Shown here: positions 12,901-25,600 of the stretch, piece by piece
Layout of the letters: the number at the start of each line of letters is the position of its first letter
How positions within the stretch are numbered: the first letter of the stretch is position 1
Source: Pterobdella sp. o SKG-2022
Lineage: Eukaryota > Annelida > Clitellata > Hirudinida > Piscicolidae
Direction: 5' to 3'
Assembly: GCA_964035795.1 (NCBI GenBank)
Contig: OZ038320.1
Location: forward strand, 13,375,126 to 13,439,125
DNA length: 64,000 nt
Made by a program: the position numbers and the translations under genes
Notes under the pieces: generated by a model
What the model saw: the letters and a program-made list of their open reading frames with translations, nothing else
What the model was told of the DNA's origin: nothing
The model's database searches: none

Positions 12901-13695
12901 TTAATTATAAAACAATTATTTAAACAATTGCAGTAAAGGCTCACTAATTTTTTGATATTCATTTAAAGAAAATGACCAGTTCCTGCTTTGAGCATCTGGA
13001 AATAAAAAACAATAACAATTTATGTCATTCAGTATAAATACAAACTTCAAATGAAACAAAGGATATAAGTATTAGTCATGTTTAACACCATACCATATTG
13101 TTTGGACTTGGCAGTTTTAAAGAGCTCAATGAGAGGAGCAAAATAACTTGCTTCTATGATAAATCTGCATTGAGATTTATTGTTGTAGGTTAAAACATTG
13201 AAAAGCTTCACGTAAAAACATTATGAAGCCTTTTGTAATGGGTTTTTCTATTCAAGTTTTCAAAAATATTCATACTTTCTAATTATTAATTTGAGCTCCA
13301 ATAATCAATATAATAATTATCTTTATTCTAAAAAATAGGTAGATATTATTTCAGGTAGACCTCTCTGGAGATATTAAAACACACTTCGCATCAACTTTTT
13401 TGAAAGATTTGCCAAAGTCAGAAGCTTTGTTAGTAACATCGATATTTCTATTATTATTTATTATTCCATCATTGGCTTTATTTAAATATTTTACTAAACT
13501 ATTTTCATTATTTGGTTTGGTACTAATAGTTTTTGTATGTTTAGATGTATTATAAAAATTACTCTTAACACTTGGTACAGAACTGTCATTATTTGTTTTA
13601 TCATTATTTCTATTCATCAGTTTTGAAGCTCGTAATTCTAAAGCTTTACGTCTATTTTGTTCAATTTTTTCTTTTTGCTCTTTAGAAATTTCCAT
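3942..13695 (-). CDS. SMARCAL1: SMARCAL1/HARP-type SNF2 annealing helicase, 23 exons
   Basis: ATP-dependent annealing helicase that re-anneals RPA-coated DNA at stalled forks. Predicted exons (descending): 13695-13361, 13164-13094, 12995-12945, 12669-12461, ~12049-11966, 11412-11359, 11014-10893, 10408-10363, 9968-9903, 9706-9617, 9314-9264, 9098-9019, 8918-8846, 8643-8596, 7997-7930, 7063-6967, 6744-6679, 6514-6454, 6172-6114, 5954-5918, 5613-5550, 4420-4333, 4247-3942; about 741 aa, near fly Marcal1. The N-terminus ([20 protein letters not shown]) resembles the RPA-binding motif. One HARP domain starts at CVLIS in exon 1. Walker A reads GDDMGLGKT (exon 5), the Walker B box DESH (exon 9), motif [18 protein letters not shown] (exon 10). 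The [10 protein letters not shown] insert, [23 protein letters not shown] and [11 protein letters not shown] helicase motifs follow in order. The C-terminus is acidic and ends in KKARFN, as in animal homologues. The exon 4/5 junction is the weakest. Confidence 0.95.
4258..4317. repeat. Imperfect GATA microsatellite
   Basis: A run of ATAG/GATA units with a few interruptions (GACATAGACA, ATACAGATAA). It lies in the last SMARCAL1 intron, between the exons at 4420-4333 and 4247-3942, directly upstream of the final acceptor. Confidence 0.9.
4869..5207 (+). repeat. Dispersed repeat B, copy 1 (339 bp)
   Basis: Begins CCTGGGCATAGCGTTAAACT and ends CTGTCAACCCCAGTTAC. A second copy in the same orientation is at 50297-50579. 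Shared blocks include GAAGATAGCGTCTCTAAA, ATCGTTGTCATTTGGCT, GGCGGATCTT, AAAAATTTGTCCCAAACAAA and TTGTAGTATCAATAATCTAG. This copy carries about 56 extra bases between two GGCGGATCTT words. No coding frame spans it, so a non-autonomous element or UTR piece is likely. It lies in a SMARCAL1 intron. Confidence 0.8.
5261..5340 (+). repeat. Dispersed repeat A, copy 2
   Basis: Contains AGATACTTGAAAATGTTACT, then a spacer and AAAAAGCTTCGTATCTTAAT, matching copy 1 at 2977. It follows closely behind repeat B copy 1. The distal GTGGCTAGTGAAAA block is not clear in this copy. Confidence 0.6.
11655..11715 (+). repeat. Dispersed repeat C, copy 2, with nearby hairpin
   Basis: Matches 3108-3165 (AGCCCAAAGGAATACTGG, then AGAACAGGGAAGG). 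Just upstream, at about 11596-11617, CAGACTGATGAAACAGTCTG forms a 7-bp perfect stem with a 6-base loop. The element lies in the SMARCAL1 intron between the exons at 12049-11966 and 11412-11359. Confidence 0.5.
11721..11858. repeat. Near-perfect 138-bp palindrome (64-bp arms)
   Basis: The left arm 11721-11784 and right arm 11795-11858 are reverse complements at 62 of 64 positions, around a 10-base centre (TTGTTGTCCA). Each arm contains TCTTACGAAAAGCTTC and an AATAAA-like end, resembling the core of repeat A. It therefore looks like two repeat-A tails joined head-to-head, inside a SMARCAL1 intron. Confidence 0.9.
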
Positions 13696-16600
13696 ATTGA
13701 TACAAACGCTAAAAACAGTTTTTATTTGTATTTGAATACTTTTAAAAAAATTTTTTAATTTGAAATTAGTTGAGATACATATTCTTATTTCAAACTTATC
13801 GCCAAGATTTTAAAAGTAAATTCCAGCATTGAATCAAAAACATTTATATTAAAGGTATTCAATTAAACAATATTTCAAAATCTTCAAAATATCACGTTTA
13901 GTATACTTTAAGCATGAAAATTTTAAAATCTCATATATAAAAAATTATTATACATAATATTATTTTGTTTTATTCTTTCCACAATAATATCTTCAGACCT
14001 CGTTGCAATGATTCTCTTTTTAAATTAATATGCATGCAAAATTATAATTCAAGATCCAAATATGTGAGCTGTTTTATTAAGAGATTTTAATCTGTAAGCC
14101 ATGTAACTATCACATATTGAAAACAGCCTAATGATATTAAATTAAATTTAAAGTATCACTTTTGTATGCTTTTCAGATTAAATGAAAATATGGAAGGTTT
14201 TGGTGTGAGAATCATCTCTTGAGATATTAGTGCATTTTTTTAGTTAAGTGCAGTTTTAATGATGTTTGTGACTATTTTAGGTTCAGATTAACCAATGGGA
14301 AATTTTCATCATGCTTCAATGCTTTAAAACCCATAATTGTATGGCCAAAATGTGATAACAATATAGCACAAAGGTGTTCAGAAGTTTATGACGTAGCTTT
14401 TCGATTTATAATGAAATCATCATTAGTCTTACCTGAACATGATTTTATATCAGGTCTTACCTGATGATGATTTTATTATGAATCTAAAAACTTCCTAAGA
14501 AACTTTTGACTATCTTTGTGTTATATTTTTACCACTTGATGCGCAGACTAGCATGTTGAGAAAAAATTTTTTTTATTAGATTTAAACTTATTTATCATCT
14601 TTAAACTTTTCAAAGAAATTGGCTGTCTTCCACCAAATAATTTTTATAACCTAAAAATATTTTGCCTCACACATGTTCTTCAAAATAAATGTTTTCGTGA
14701 GCATGCCCTTCGCAAGCTTCACTTTAGAAACGGTGTTATCCAAGAAAACTTGCGGCAAACGATTTGAGTGAATTTAAACGTTGAGACTGTTTTCGTTTCT
14801 ATTTCCTCATAATATTTAAAATTCTCTTATTTATTTTATAAAAAATTTATTTCTAAAAATTAGAAAAATAAATATAAATAACTAGTCATTTTAGTGTGTG
14901 AACAAATACCCTCTGAATAGAACAGCCACATTTCATTGACATGTCTAAAGAGACTTTCTCTCCTTTTGGTATTCCATGGGACATCTCGTCTCGAATAATT
15001 AGATCACTATTTGACAAACAATTGAAAAAATAATCTTTTTATTTCTTATTCCATAATTATTTTACATCTATGTTTTTTATTTTAGTGAGTACTTTTACTT
15101 GTTATATCCAAAAGAAAATATATCGAAATATTTTTTTGAAGAAACTTCCCACCTCAGATGATTTCTAAAATATCATATTTGCATTTATTTCAATTTGATG
15201 AACTATGAATATATATTCACATCGCAACCCGTAGTCCACACTGCATCTCATTGTAGCAAAAATGAAACAAAAATTAGCAATTGATATTCGTCAATTTCTT
15301 ACTTGGACTACTATTCATAGTTAATGCTGCACAATAAGTTGAAATTATAACATGAAACTCAAGTTTAAAAACATGCGATGTTTTTATTCATTAAAATAGT
15401 TTTTTTCCACTGTTTATTTTTTTTATATTTCAGAACTATAGACCATTTTTAATAGATCTTTTCTATCATTTTCAACAAGCATCATTTTTATTATTATACT
15501 TTTTGTTAATTTTGCTTGGTTGTTTCTCTTACGTTATACCTCAAACCATACATAATTAGTATATTTTATTTAATTATTTTGAATTTTCTTGAAACTCTGT
15601 TTATTATATTTTTGACAAGTTCTTTGAATTTTTTAAGAAGCACATTGACTCAACATTTATTTCTTCTCCCAACATTTACTTTTCTTTAACATCGACTACC
15701 GATTTTTGAGTGTATTTCACAGACTTTTCACCCTGATTTTTTCCATCAATTTGACTTATCGTATCACCATAACTTTCTAATTCCTCATCTGATCATTAAA
15801 GTTTTGCGCAGTTTCCACTGTATCTGGTTTTTTAATGACTTTTATGTCTTGCGCTCATTCAAATAGTTTCAATTTTTTATTTAATGCTGAATTATTTCTT
15901 TTGAAGTTTTTCAATTTAGTTTTTTGAAATATTGGTTAAATTTTTCCACATTTGAATCTTTATTTATTTTTTTCTTTTTCAAATTTTTTTTGTAAGTTAT
16001 CTTTCATATTTTTGTTATTTATAGTTTTTGTTATTGTAAGAATCAACAAACACTAAGTATCCATTAATCAAAAATCAAGAAGCTATTCCTAGAAAAATCT
16101 CTCATTTCCAAGTGGTAGTTCAACAAGTGTTGATTTTGTGTTTGTTTTTATACAATGTTGTCATTTATTATTTCATCGTCCATGTTTTCTTGTTTTTCCA
16201 TTTCATGTTTTTTTCTTGTTTTAGTTCTTTGTTAAAAGTAAAGTAACTTTTATTGTCAAAACTCCAAACCCGTTATATATTACAATTATATAAATTGTGT
16301 ATATATTACAATTATATAGATGATATATGTAAGATCATTTATTTCTTAACTTTGCAGTTGCATCATCAAAATTTTGGCATTGTAAAGTTCATTTCTTATG
16401 GAATGACAAACTTTCTCAATTTTTTTTTTGTATAAATTTTAAAAAATTTAGGATCTTATGCCTTATTTCAAAGTTAGATATTCATTTTCTCCGCAATTAT
16501 CTAACTGAATTGCATTATTGTATCCGTATCTGCTTATACGCCTACAAAAATGATTTTTGTTTTGTTAAAGTCTGTTAGCAATAAAAGTACAAGTTATTGT

Positions 16601-19600
16601 TTTCATGAATGGGAGTCCTTTCCATGTATGTTTTTTTTCTGCCCAGTTCTATATTATTATTTATATTACTGCGAGTTCTTTAGGATTATTAGATGTTTTA
16701 TATCTATTATATTGTTGGTGCTTATTATCGTGTTTTTGTATGACATTTTTTATGTTGTTTTCAATTTTTATTTTATTTTTCAATGTTCATAGCTATTATT
16801 TATTATTTTTTTGTTATTTTGGAAACATTCAAATGTGCGTCAATGTTATTCTTCAAATAATTATTAGTTTTATTTTTATTAATGTTGACTTTCATTGTTT
16901 CATTGGAATTGCTTTTGTTTAAATAATTCATTTTTTTGGGTTCATACTATGTTGTGACGCATATAATTGTTACAACCAAGTTCGATACTTCCATGATACT
17001 TGTATACATAAAATTTAAAAATAAAAAATTTTTAAATAAACTAAATTGACGTAATTTTTCTAAGTTGGCTGGTTACGTTATACTTCAGTTTGAAATTAAG
17101 TTAATTTGGCTGCAAATAAGGTTAAAAAAATTTCAAGATTCACTATTATACATGCATCTTAATTCCCAATAGATGTTGGTGGTTCAATCATAAAAACTAG
17201 TATATCAATCTTTTTAAAGAACAGTTTAAATTTTTAGAGTCAGTGGGGTTGTTTAAAAATTCAAAACGTGGAATAGTTTTTTGAAATAGCTCGACAAAAT
17301 TTAGCCGGTGATTGTGATTAAAAATATTTTATAGTTAATAATGAAAATGAAAGAATTTGAGAATTAAATTTATTTAAAAATCAAAATTTATCAATAATAA
17401 AATTTCTTATATATTTACTACTCAAATTTCAATAATGGAAGGACTTATGTGAAATGTATGAATAGAAAGGTTTAATGACGTTCTCATTTCCTCTCTCCTC
17501 ACATTTAAACACACATAACTTTTTAATAAAAGGAATATAAGATGGACATTTTGTGATCGTTTATTTCAAAATCAAAATGTCAAAAGTGCAATGACTCGCG
17601 ATTTTTTATCTAATCGTAAGATTATTATCCTAAAACAGTGTGTGTCTTGATTGGTGAAGAGTTTAGTACCAACATTGATTCAATCTCAAAACTTTTGATT
17701 ATTACAAAATTTAACATGTAAGAGTGTTTGATGAAATTGCTAATGATAGGATTATCTGGTTGGAAGCTGCAAATTGTATGAAAAGCATGAGTGTACATAA
17801 ATCAACAATTCAAAACATGCTACAACGAAATTCGAATTACAGTTGAAACAACGATAAACCGATGAGTGATAACACAAATGAAGCGAGTTTGTAGCCTAAT
17901 GATGTGGTAACAATTGGAAGATCTTCTATGTCATCTTCGTGTCAGGGTGTCGCCTCGGATCTCGACTGCAATTGTAAATTTATCGTCATTCAGCGTTCAT
18001 TAAACTTAATATTATCACAAATATAAGTGTTCATTTACGACAAAGAAGTATTTTTTATTAAAACTTAATTATCGAAAAATTTTCAATTTCATTAGATTCA
18101 ATAGGTACAATTTTTTTAATGGCAATTTGTGTTATAAGACTCAACGCATATGTTGTTCAAGGCGGAACACTCGAAGTTCAACAATACAAAGAAAATAAAA
18201 TCATTTGGCTTTTCAGGCTTCATTAGTTTGGTGGCAACTTAACATGGTAACTTCTTCAGTTATCAATTTTTGAAGAAAATCCAAACAACATTTGAAAATT
18301 TTATTTTCTCAACTTTGAGAAATCAATTCCAAAAAACTTTAATTTTTAAATTTTTTTTTTTAAAAGATGATGTGACAAGGAATATTTAGCAGTAGTGATA
18401 TATCAAGTTGAAACCGTTTCATTGGGGCAACTTTATTGGATTACTTTGTCAACTTACAAATCGGATTCGATCGGGGTACAATTTCTCTAAATTTTGTATT
18501 TAAATTTCCAAATGCTATATTCATATTTTTGAGTATTATTTGAAATATTAAAATAACGATTTTCCAAGTTAATTCACTAAACACTGGAAATTAATTGGAA
18601 ATTAGCACAAAGTAGCATAAAAAATTAAATCCCGAGTTTCCTTTCTGAAAATTTATGGAGATATCGCAGATTCATCATCAAAAGAAAAAATCAATGACTT
18701 TAAAAAATCAATAAAATGTGATAAAAAATTTTTGAGCTTTGTTTCAAGACGATACTTAGGAATAAAATGAATCAGAATTATTGAAAATAAAAATCTTGAG
18801 AATTTTCTCATAAAAATGTGGAAATATGCAAAAGAGGGTTTTGGTTTCATCAAACTTATTCACTTGCACAGTGATCAAGTCCCACTTTGAACATCAATAA
18901 ATTCAATATAAACACTAACAACGTCTGAGTTTTTGTAGAATATTTCAGAGAAAGAATCGGACCTTTTGTCATATCTACGTGTTTTTGACGTCTGTGGAAT
19001 CAATTAACAGCAGTCAGGTAATCAAGAATTAATGCATTAAAGTGATTAATAAAAGCCCATGTAATATACAACATTAATGACACAAATTATAGCTTAAAAC
19101 CAGTCTATATTCAAACTAAAATGCAAAAATATGTTGCAGTCGTCTAATGTAGCTAGAGTTCTTTTTGATGATTGAAGTTTCAAAGATTTCCATTTATTAG
19201 AATTGTTGACTCTTTTAACTAAAAGCTTAAACCTCTCTTAAGTTTGCATTGTGAATATTCTATACTAAATTTAATAACGAGTTTTTTTATAGAAAAAACG
19301 AGTTTTAGAAATAGGACGGTCACTGCAAACACCTCAGCGAAAACAAATGAATCACTCTCAAAAATCCTCTTCAGAAATGTCATCTCCCATATATAACCCA
19401 ATGTGGCAATTACTATTGAAGTATATAACATTAATTGGTGTACTATTATGAGCTAATATTTCGTTTTCATTTGCATCAAATTTCAGTTGCATGCTTTAAT
19501 GAAAAGTTATTGAGTTAATAAAGACGCTCTTCTAAGCATTAGAACTTTTGGAATCAAAATTAACCTTTCAGTGAAACCAAAAAATCATACAATTTTTCAT

Positions 19601-19631
19601 AAAATATCATAAAAAATTTTGCTATTATCTA
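13696..19631. other. Gene-poor interval between SMARCAL1 and the channel gene
   Basis: I found no exon chain here on either strand. About 15350-16930 is visibly T-rich on the + strand, and the frames there encode only Phe/Leu/Ile/Tyr-rich polypeptides typical of low-complexity DNA. An 18-bp direct duplication (ATATATTACAATTATATA) sits at 16275-16292 and 16301-16318. Around 17550-17900 there is a weakly coding-looking stretch that I could not assign. Confidence 0.6.
14395..14492. repeat. Imperfect inverted repeat
   Basis: The arms at 14395-14423 and 14464-14492 are complementary over 29 positions with about five mismatches (AGCTTTTCGATTTATAATGA against AGTTTTTAGATTCATAATAA in the other arm read in reverse complement). 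The centre contains a direct repeat of GTCTTACCTGA. The AGCTTTTCG core again resembles repeat A, suggesting another inverted pair of element ends. Confidence 0.6.
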
Positions 19632-22600
19632 TCAGCACTGTACTCTCACCACAAAAGCAATGAAGAAGATGAAGATGACGTGGAAGAGAATGTATATAGA
19701 AGATAAGATAGACAGAGCTAAAGTGTCCGCAAACAAAGCTGCAGCATCACAACATTCCTTGCCTGTGAGGTTCGTGTGTTTAAGGTAGGTCCCCCAATAA
19801 AACATGCCCGCAACTTTTGATTAGCATACATTGCTGCAAAAATTCAAAGCGCCATGACATGCGAGCAATTAAGGGAAAAATAGTAGACGTCAATAATCAT
19901 AATGGCATGAAAACCTTAAGAAATATGCAAAAACTGAAACTTAAAAGGAATCTCTTAATATATCTATTTATATTCGGGTATTTTATGATATGAAGTGTTA
20001 CAAAACATAATTTATAACTAAACAATTGAACAGTAAACTATTTGGTCATATGCAATTTCAAGTTGTTTCCAGCATATAATTATGAAACAAAATGCAATAC
20101 AAAACATTGAAAGAAATATGAATCAACTTATATTTGACTTCTTTTACATGCTGTTGTTTATGATTATTTGAGGTTGATAGGCAGTAAGTATATTTGAGAG
20201 CTGCATAGAAGCAAACAATGGACCTAAAAGCGTTATTTGTTTCATTTTATGTCATTATTTCACAAGAATTTAGTATTATTAAAGCAGCATTAAAACAGTT
20301 ACAAAAGTAATATTAAAAGTCTCTTTGTACATACAGAACAAGGCATGGGGCCATAGGGAAAAAATATAAATCAACATGTTGAAAAGCAAATTTGAAATAA
20401 TAGGGAACATTGTTTGAACAAATTTTCAAAGAATGAAATGATAAAATGTATAATGTAGATGAAAATTAAGAGAGCAAGCATTTAAACAGTACCAAGCTGA
20501 TGTTTTCAAACTTAACTTTTTATCTAAAGCTATGAACAATATAATGTTTATTTTTAAGGTTTCTTGAAAGAAACAAATGAATTGCGACTCACCGCTGTTG
20601 AAGAGAGGCACTATAGAATGCCACACGCATATGCAGCACAGAATGCACATTGAACCCAGAATGTATTTGTCCTGTAGTATTAATGAAATTTTTGTCGGCA
20701 TGTGCTAGAAAGAAACTTTGAACAAGTTGAAAAATTACTGAGATATTGAAAGTTTATTTTCAAATACTCAATTTTTTAAAAAAGTATTATTTTTGAAATG
20801 TACATTGCTTGCACAAACAAGTTGCAATAGAGATACATGATTGGTTGTGGCACAAACTGCACTTCTTTGCACAAATTTCAAATTGAATCTCTACTCCGAA
20901 TTGACTTGACAATATTAAATTTTATGTCCCTTGTCAAAATTGAATAAGAAAGCCATATAAATATCACATTAAAATAATATTTTTTTTGGTTGAGGTCAAA
21001 GATTTTAAAAATACAGTGACCTTCCAATGAAACTTATGTCAATATTTCGATGCTTATCTCGATTTGAACTTGAATGTTTATAAATGTTGGTCCAACTGAA
21101 TAATTCTGAACGTAAAAATACTATAAAGCCATGTTTTGAAAACCAATAAGAACCATCTGTAAATAAGTTGATAGTTTATTTTTTTAGGTTTTTCACCAAT
21201 ATAACTCAAAAAATTAATATCTCTAGTTGTACAGCAAAGCTTCCTTAAAAAGTTTGAAAAATTTCTGCAGTTTGAACAATTTTATTTTTTTTGTCACATT
21301 TCATGATTTTTATTTCAGCTTTTTAGATTGCTATCTTTTTCATTCATTTTTCGCCAAACTTTCTAAGCGGTTAATCAGGGAAACAAAGCACATCTCAGCC
21401 GCCAGTACATGAAGCTCGCAATCAAATCAGTTTTGCTATTAAGAAGGTTTATGTTTAATTTAATGTTGAATGTATGTTTGCTGTTTCTGCAAGTACTGAA
21501 AAATATATTTTATTGTGTAAATATTCAGCTTCATTTCTTGTTTAACTATTCATATTTTTCAACTTTGTTTTCAATTTAATTGTTTTTGCTGCAGTCTGGT
21601 ACCTAATTTTAACGCTACCAACTCTCTTGGAAATTCAAATTTTGTTTTCAGAAATTTTTTAAAATAAAAATTCTAAATCTAAACTGTATAAAAATATGGT
21701 TATAATTAACAATTTTCTCAGTTACTTTTTTCCACTTTAAAAAAAAAAATAATTACAAAAATCTTTTCAAAAAAAGTAAATTGTATTCAAAAAACTTGGT
21801 TTGGTACAATCATAGAAAGTTAATGATTAAACAAATTCTTCCTCACACGAGCCAAAGTGCTAGTCGGCTTCATTCAATTCTATTGATTGCATTCAGACCA
21901 TAGAGAATGATTCCAATAGTTTCAAAGCATTTGTAAAAATTCTTTAATTATTTGTTCAAATAAATTTTAAATTTTTTAAATAAAATAAATTCGGTGCTTT
22001 GAACTCCGGTATCATTGAATAAAAGTTTCAAGTTTTAGAATAATTTGATTCCAGCAAGACAGCATATATGTATATATTTTAATGACAATTTCAAACGAAC
22101 CAAGTACGTGAGATAAGCTATCATTGGCAAACTTTGGTTAACAACAAATTTGAAGGAAACAGTGGTGAGAAGCAGGATGAAGGAGAGTTGAAGGCGGTTT
22201 TGAGGCAAGTTCATTTCGACTGAGAAGGTGGCGAATGAGAGGCTGCAGATCAAAAACTGAAGAACGTATTTTGAACAAGTTTCGTTTTGGAAATATTAAA
22301 TGTTTGAATCTTGCATCAAGTTCGCATGTATAAATATACTCAGGGAATTTATTCGATAAATAACTTAGCTCATTACTTTGATGCGCCTGAAAATAATCTT
22401 TTTATATGACCAAGCCCCATGTGGCTAAAGCTGCATTATCTAATCACTATTGTTATGGGTTATGCCTAATTAGAAAACTATTTAGAGGACAAAATAAGAA
22501 ACAATTTTTATTCAATTAGGCTTATCAAAACAACGACAACTAGAACGTGAGGCAAAAGGTACTCTCACCATTACAACAAAGATGTTCCAAATAAAAAACT

Positions 22601-25600
22601 CGGGTCTGCGAGAAGCTTTGCAGGCTGCAGAAAAGGCTGAATGAACTGTTTTCGGGGCCTTGTTGTCATCACAGCGTGTCTTCTTCCATGTCTCCACAAT
22701 GCGGTGCAGCTTCCATTCTTGTTCGCCCACAAAAGATTGAGCATTCAGAGCACACTTTTCGTGGGCATCTTCAACTATCTCAACCTCCTCATCTGTACGC
22801 TCTGATGTCAATGTCACTGTCAGATCCTGCCAATTGAAAATAAATTACTTCTGCTACAAATGGCTTGTTATCAGCTTTTTTTTAATCCTGCTGAGGTAAA
22901 AGCTTTTTCGAATGATACTTATAAAGAAAAGTACTTATCACGTAAGGATATAAATACTGATATTGTAAGCGATAGGCGCGCTCAAAAATAATATTATCTG
23001 ATAATGACTAAAACATTGGCGAACCTCATGAATTCATACGAAACTTTTATTAGATTTTGTGTAGTATCATAATAATTTTCTTTCAGAATATATGACTTAT
23101 TTGAAAAAAAGATTTACCTTTATAAAATAAAAGCAAATGATCTTTTATATAAGAAAAATTATTTCATGGAATAAATATAAAAACGTTTGTGAAACTGTTG
23201 AATGAAATGAGAAGGTGATTATAGCACCTGAGTGTCGAATGGAAATTTATTGAGTTCCATGAACTCTTGGAACTGCGAGAGAATTCGTCTTTTTTCCCAC
23301 ACTGTTGCCTTGCCTGGAATTCCAAAAGAGCATTTCATGTGGTAAATCTTAAACAATAATTTGCGTTGAAAATTTTAATTAAAGGCTTTGATGAAAAATA
23401 AGATGGAAACCAAATGAGTTTGTTGTTTATTTGATACAATATTGACTTTGAAGCACAAATATTTTGCATTTAAAGGTGGTATATTACAAGTATGAAAAAA
23501 AAATTCTGAGTTTAGAGATAGTTTAGCATTGTTATGTACTAAAAGGTTTGAGTTTGAAAGAGGTTAAAAATAACTATGTGCAAAAATTTTTGAATTCAAA
23601 TGTGGTTGAAAGCTAATATAAACAAAAAGATTTGAAAAACATGGTTGTATGAAAAAGGAAATAAATCAGAAAGCATGGTTGGATGTTCTTTATAATATAA
23701 AATCACATTTTTCATAGCATTATTAGCATTGTATAAGAATTTATCAAAATTTTGTTTTGAGATTAAGATTTATGTTCAGAATAAAGATTTTATCTGTCAA
23801 TTCACCATTTATTTGTTTTAAGTAGTTTTGTATGTTTTATTATATGCACTGAAAAATTATAAAAATTTAGATAAATAGATATAGATAGATAGATAGATAA
23901 ATGAATGAATGGGTGGATGGATAGATTGATGCACGGATGGATAGATGTATGAATGGATAATGTGTTCCCAGTGATATAGAAATTTCAATTCAAAATGAGG
24001 TTATTTATAATGGCTTTGAAAACCTTATAGAACGTCAATTTTCATCATATTCTGCATGGGAATTTTTAAAATTTGAATAGTGCTGTTATATAAGGTAGCA
24101 TTTGACGACAAAATTAATCAGTTTTTGGAAATAAAATTAAAAATTTATTTCGGTTAATTTTTTAAAAGTCTTTTATTCGATAAAAAATGTTATTGCCTGA
24201 TAAAAGAAATTAGTATTAATTCCTATATAGTGTTAGCAGCATGTTCTCCATTACACCCGTCTGATGCCGCCCATTTACCTTTTCCGATTGCAATATACAT
24301 AATTATATAAACATAAAAACAAGACTGATTAAAGTGCGTACATTCTTTTATAAATATTATTTTTCTAAATAACCAAATAGTTATAAATTAGCTTGAAAAT
24401 AATTTTATAAATTAATTAAATAAACTGTTTCTAACGGTTATTAATTATGAAATAGAAGCATGGGAGCCGACAGAGATAAGCTTTAGGAACCCAATCGATT
24501 GCCAATGCTTTTAAAAAGCGAGTTTCATGTTTCAAAGTTTTAAATTTTTCATCATTAGAACATTCTCATTATATTTCATCCAGTTTTAAATATATTTTTT
24601 AGTGTTTGTTTAACTATTTAAAATTTCGCCATATTCCTTTAATAACAGTTAAATTCTGATTATTTTACAAGTTGAGTTTATCGCTAAGTCTCTAGAACTC
24701 TAAAAAAAACTTTGCAAATACTTGAGATAAATCGAAATTCATATAGAAAAAGTAAGCTTTGAAATAAGAAGATCCTAAGAAATAGTATTCCCAGCTAATA
24801 TTATAATTTTCCTAGTCATCAAAAATCATTTATGTAGTAATATTTCAACATCACTTGAACCTTGTGAATCGTAAGTGACACTCAGATCAATTTGTTCTCG
24901 AATGTCTCCAAAAACATTTTCAATAAACAACTTCGGTGTCCAATACTTTTCCCAGTTTATTATGTCTGTCTCCTGCAAAGAATTTGATTGATAAGATGAA
25001 TACACTTCATTATTTTTAGATTAATTCAAAACATGGTTTTAAATCAGAATTTATAGATATGAGATTTTATCAGCTTCATAATATTGAAATAACAGTTATA
25101 AATAAAATAAAGAGACTTTGAAGAAAGTGTTATCAAGAGCAGGTTCTCTCCATCTGGCTTGAATAAAGACACTCGAGTTGAAACGGTCGTGCAGCGTATC
25201 GATCTCTCCCAGTTTCAAAAACACTATCCTTGCTTGGATCGTGGTCTGTATTGTTAGATTTATGCCTCATAAAACAGCCACAGTCGTAAATGGTAACAAA
25301 AAGAAAATTTTGTAATATTATACCGTTTGATTTAGGTGGGGGTTTCTTTAATTGGGAATAATTATCTCTATATTTAAGGATAATCAGGAGTTAAATGAGT
25401 CAAAACACAATAAATTCACTTCTGATATAATCATTCAATTAGCAGCTTATCAATATTCCAGAATCTTCTCCATTTAGTTTAGAATATATAACTACTTTGA
25501 AACTTTTTTGTTTTATTTTTAACTTCAACATTCATGTTTTTGATTTTTGTGAACAAACTGCTACATTTGACGCTGTGCCTGTGGTAAAAGTCGCTACAAA

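Noticed and set aside
16253..16922. Hydrophobic Phe/Tyr/Ile-rich plus-strand frames as membrane proteins
   Set aside because: They lie in a T-rich low-complexity block, which yields such frames by composition alone.
17550..17900. Transposase-like stretch (LEAANCMKSMSVHKSTIQ)
   Set aside because: Only a short frame with stops and no catalytic residues; resemblance to helix-turn-helix transposase heads is too weak.
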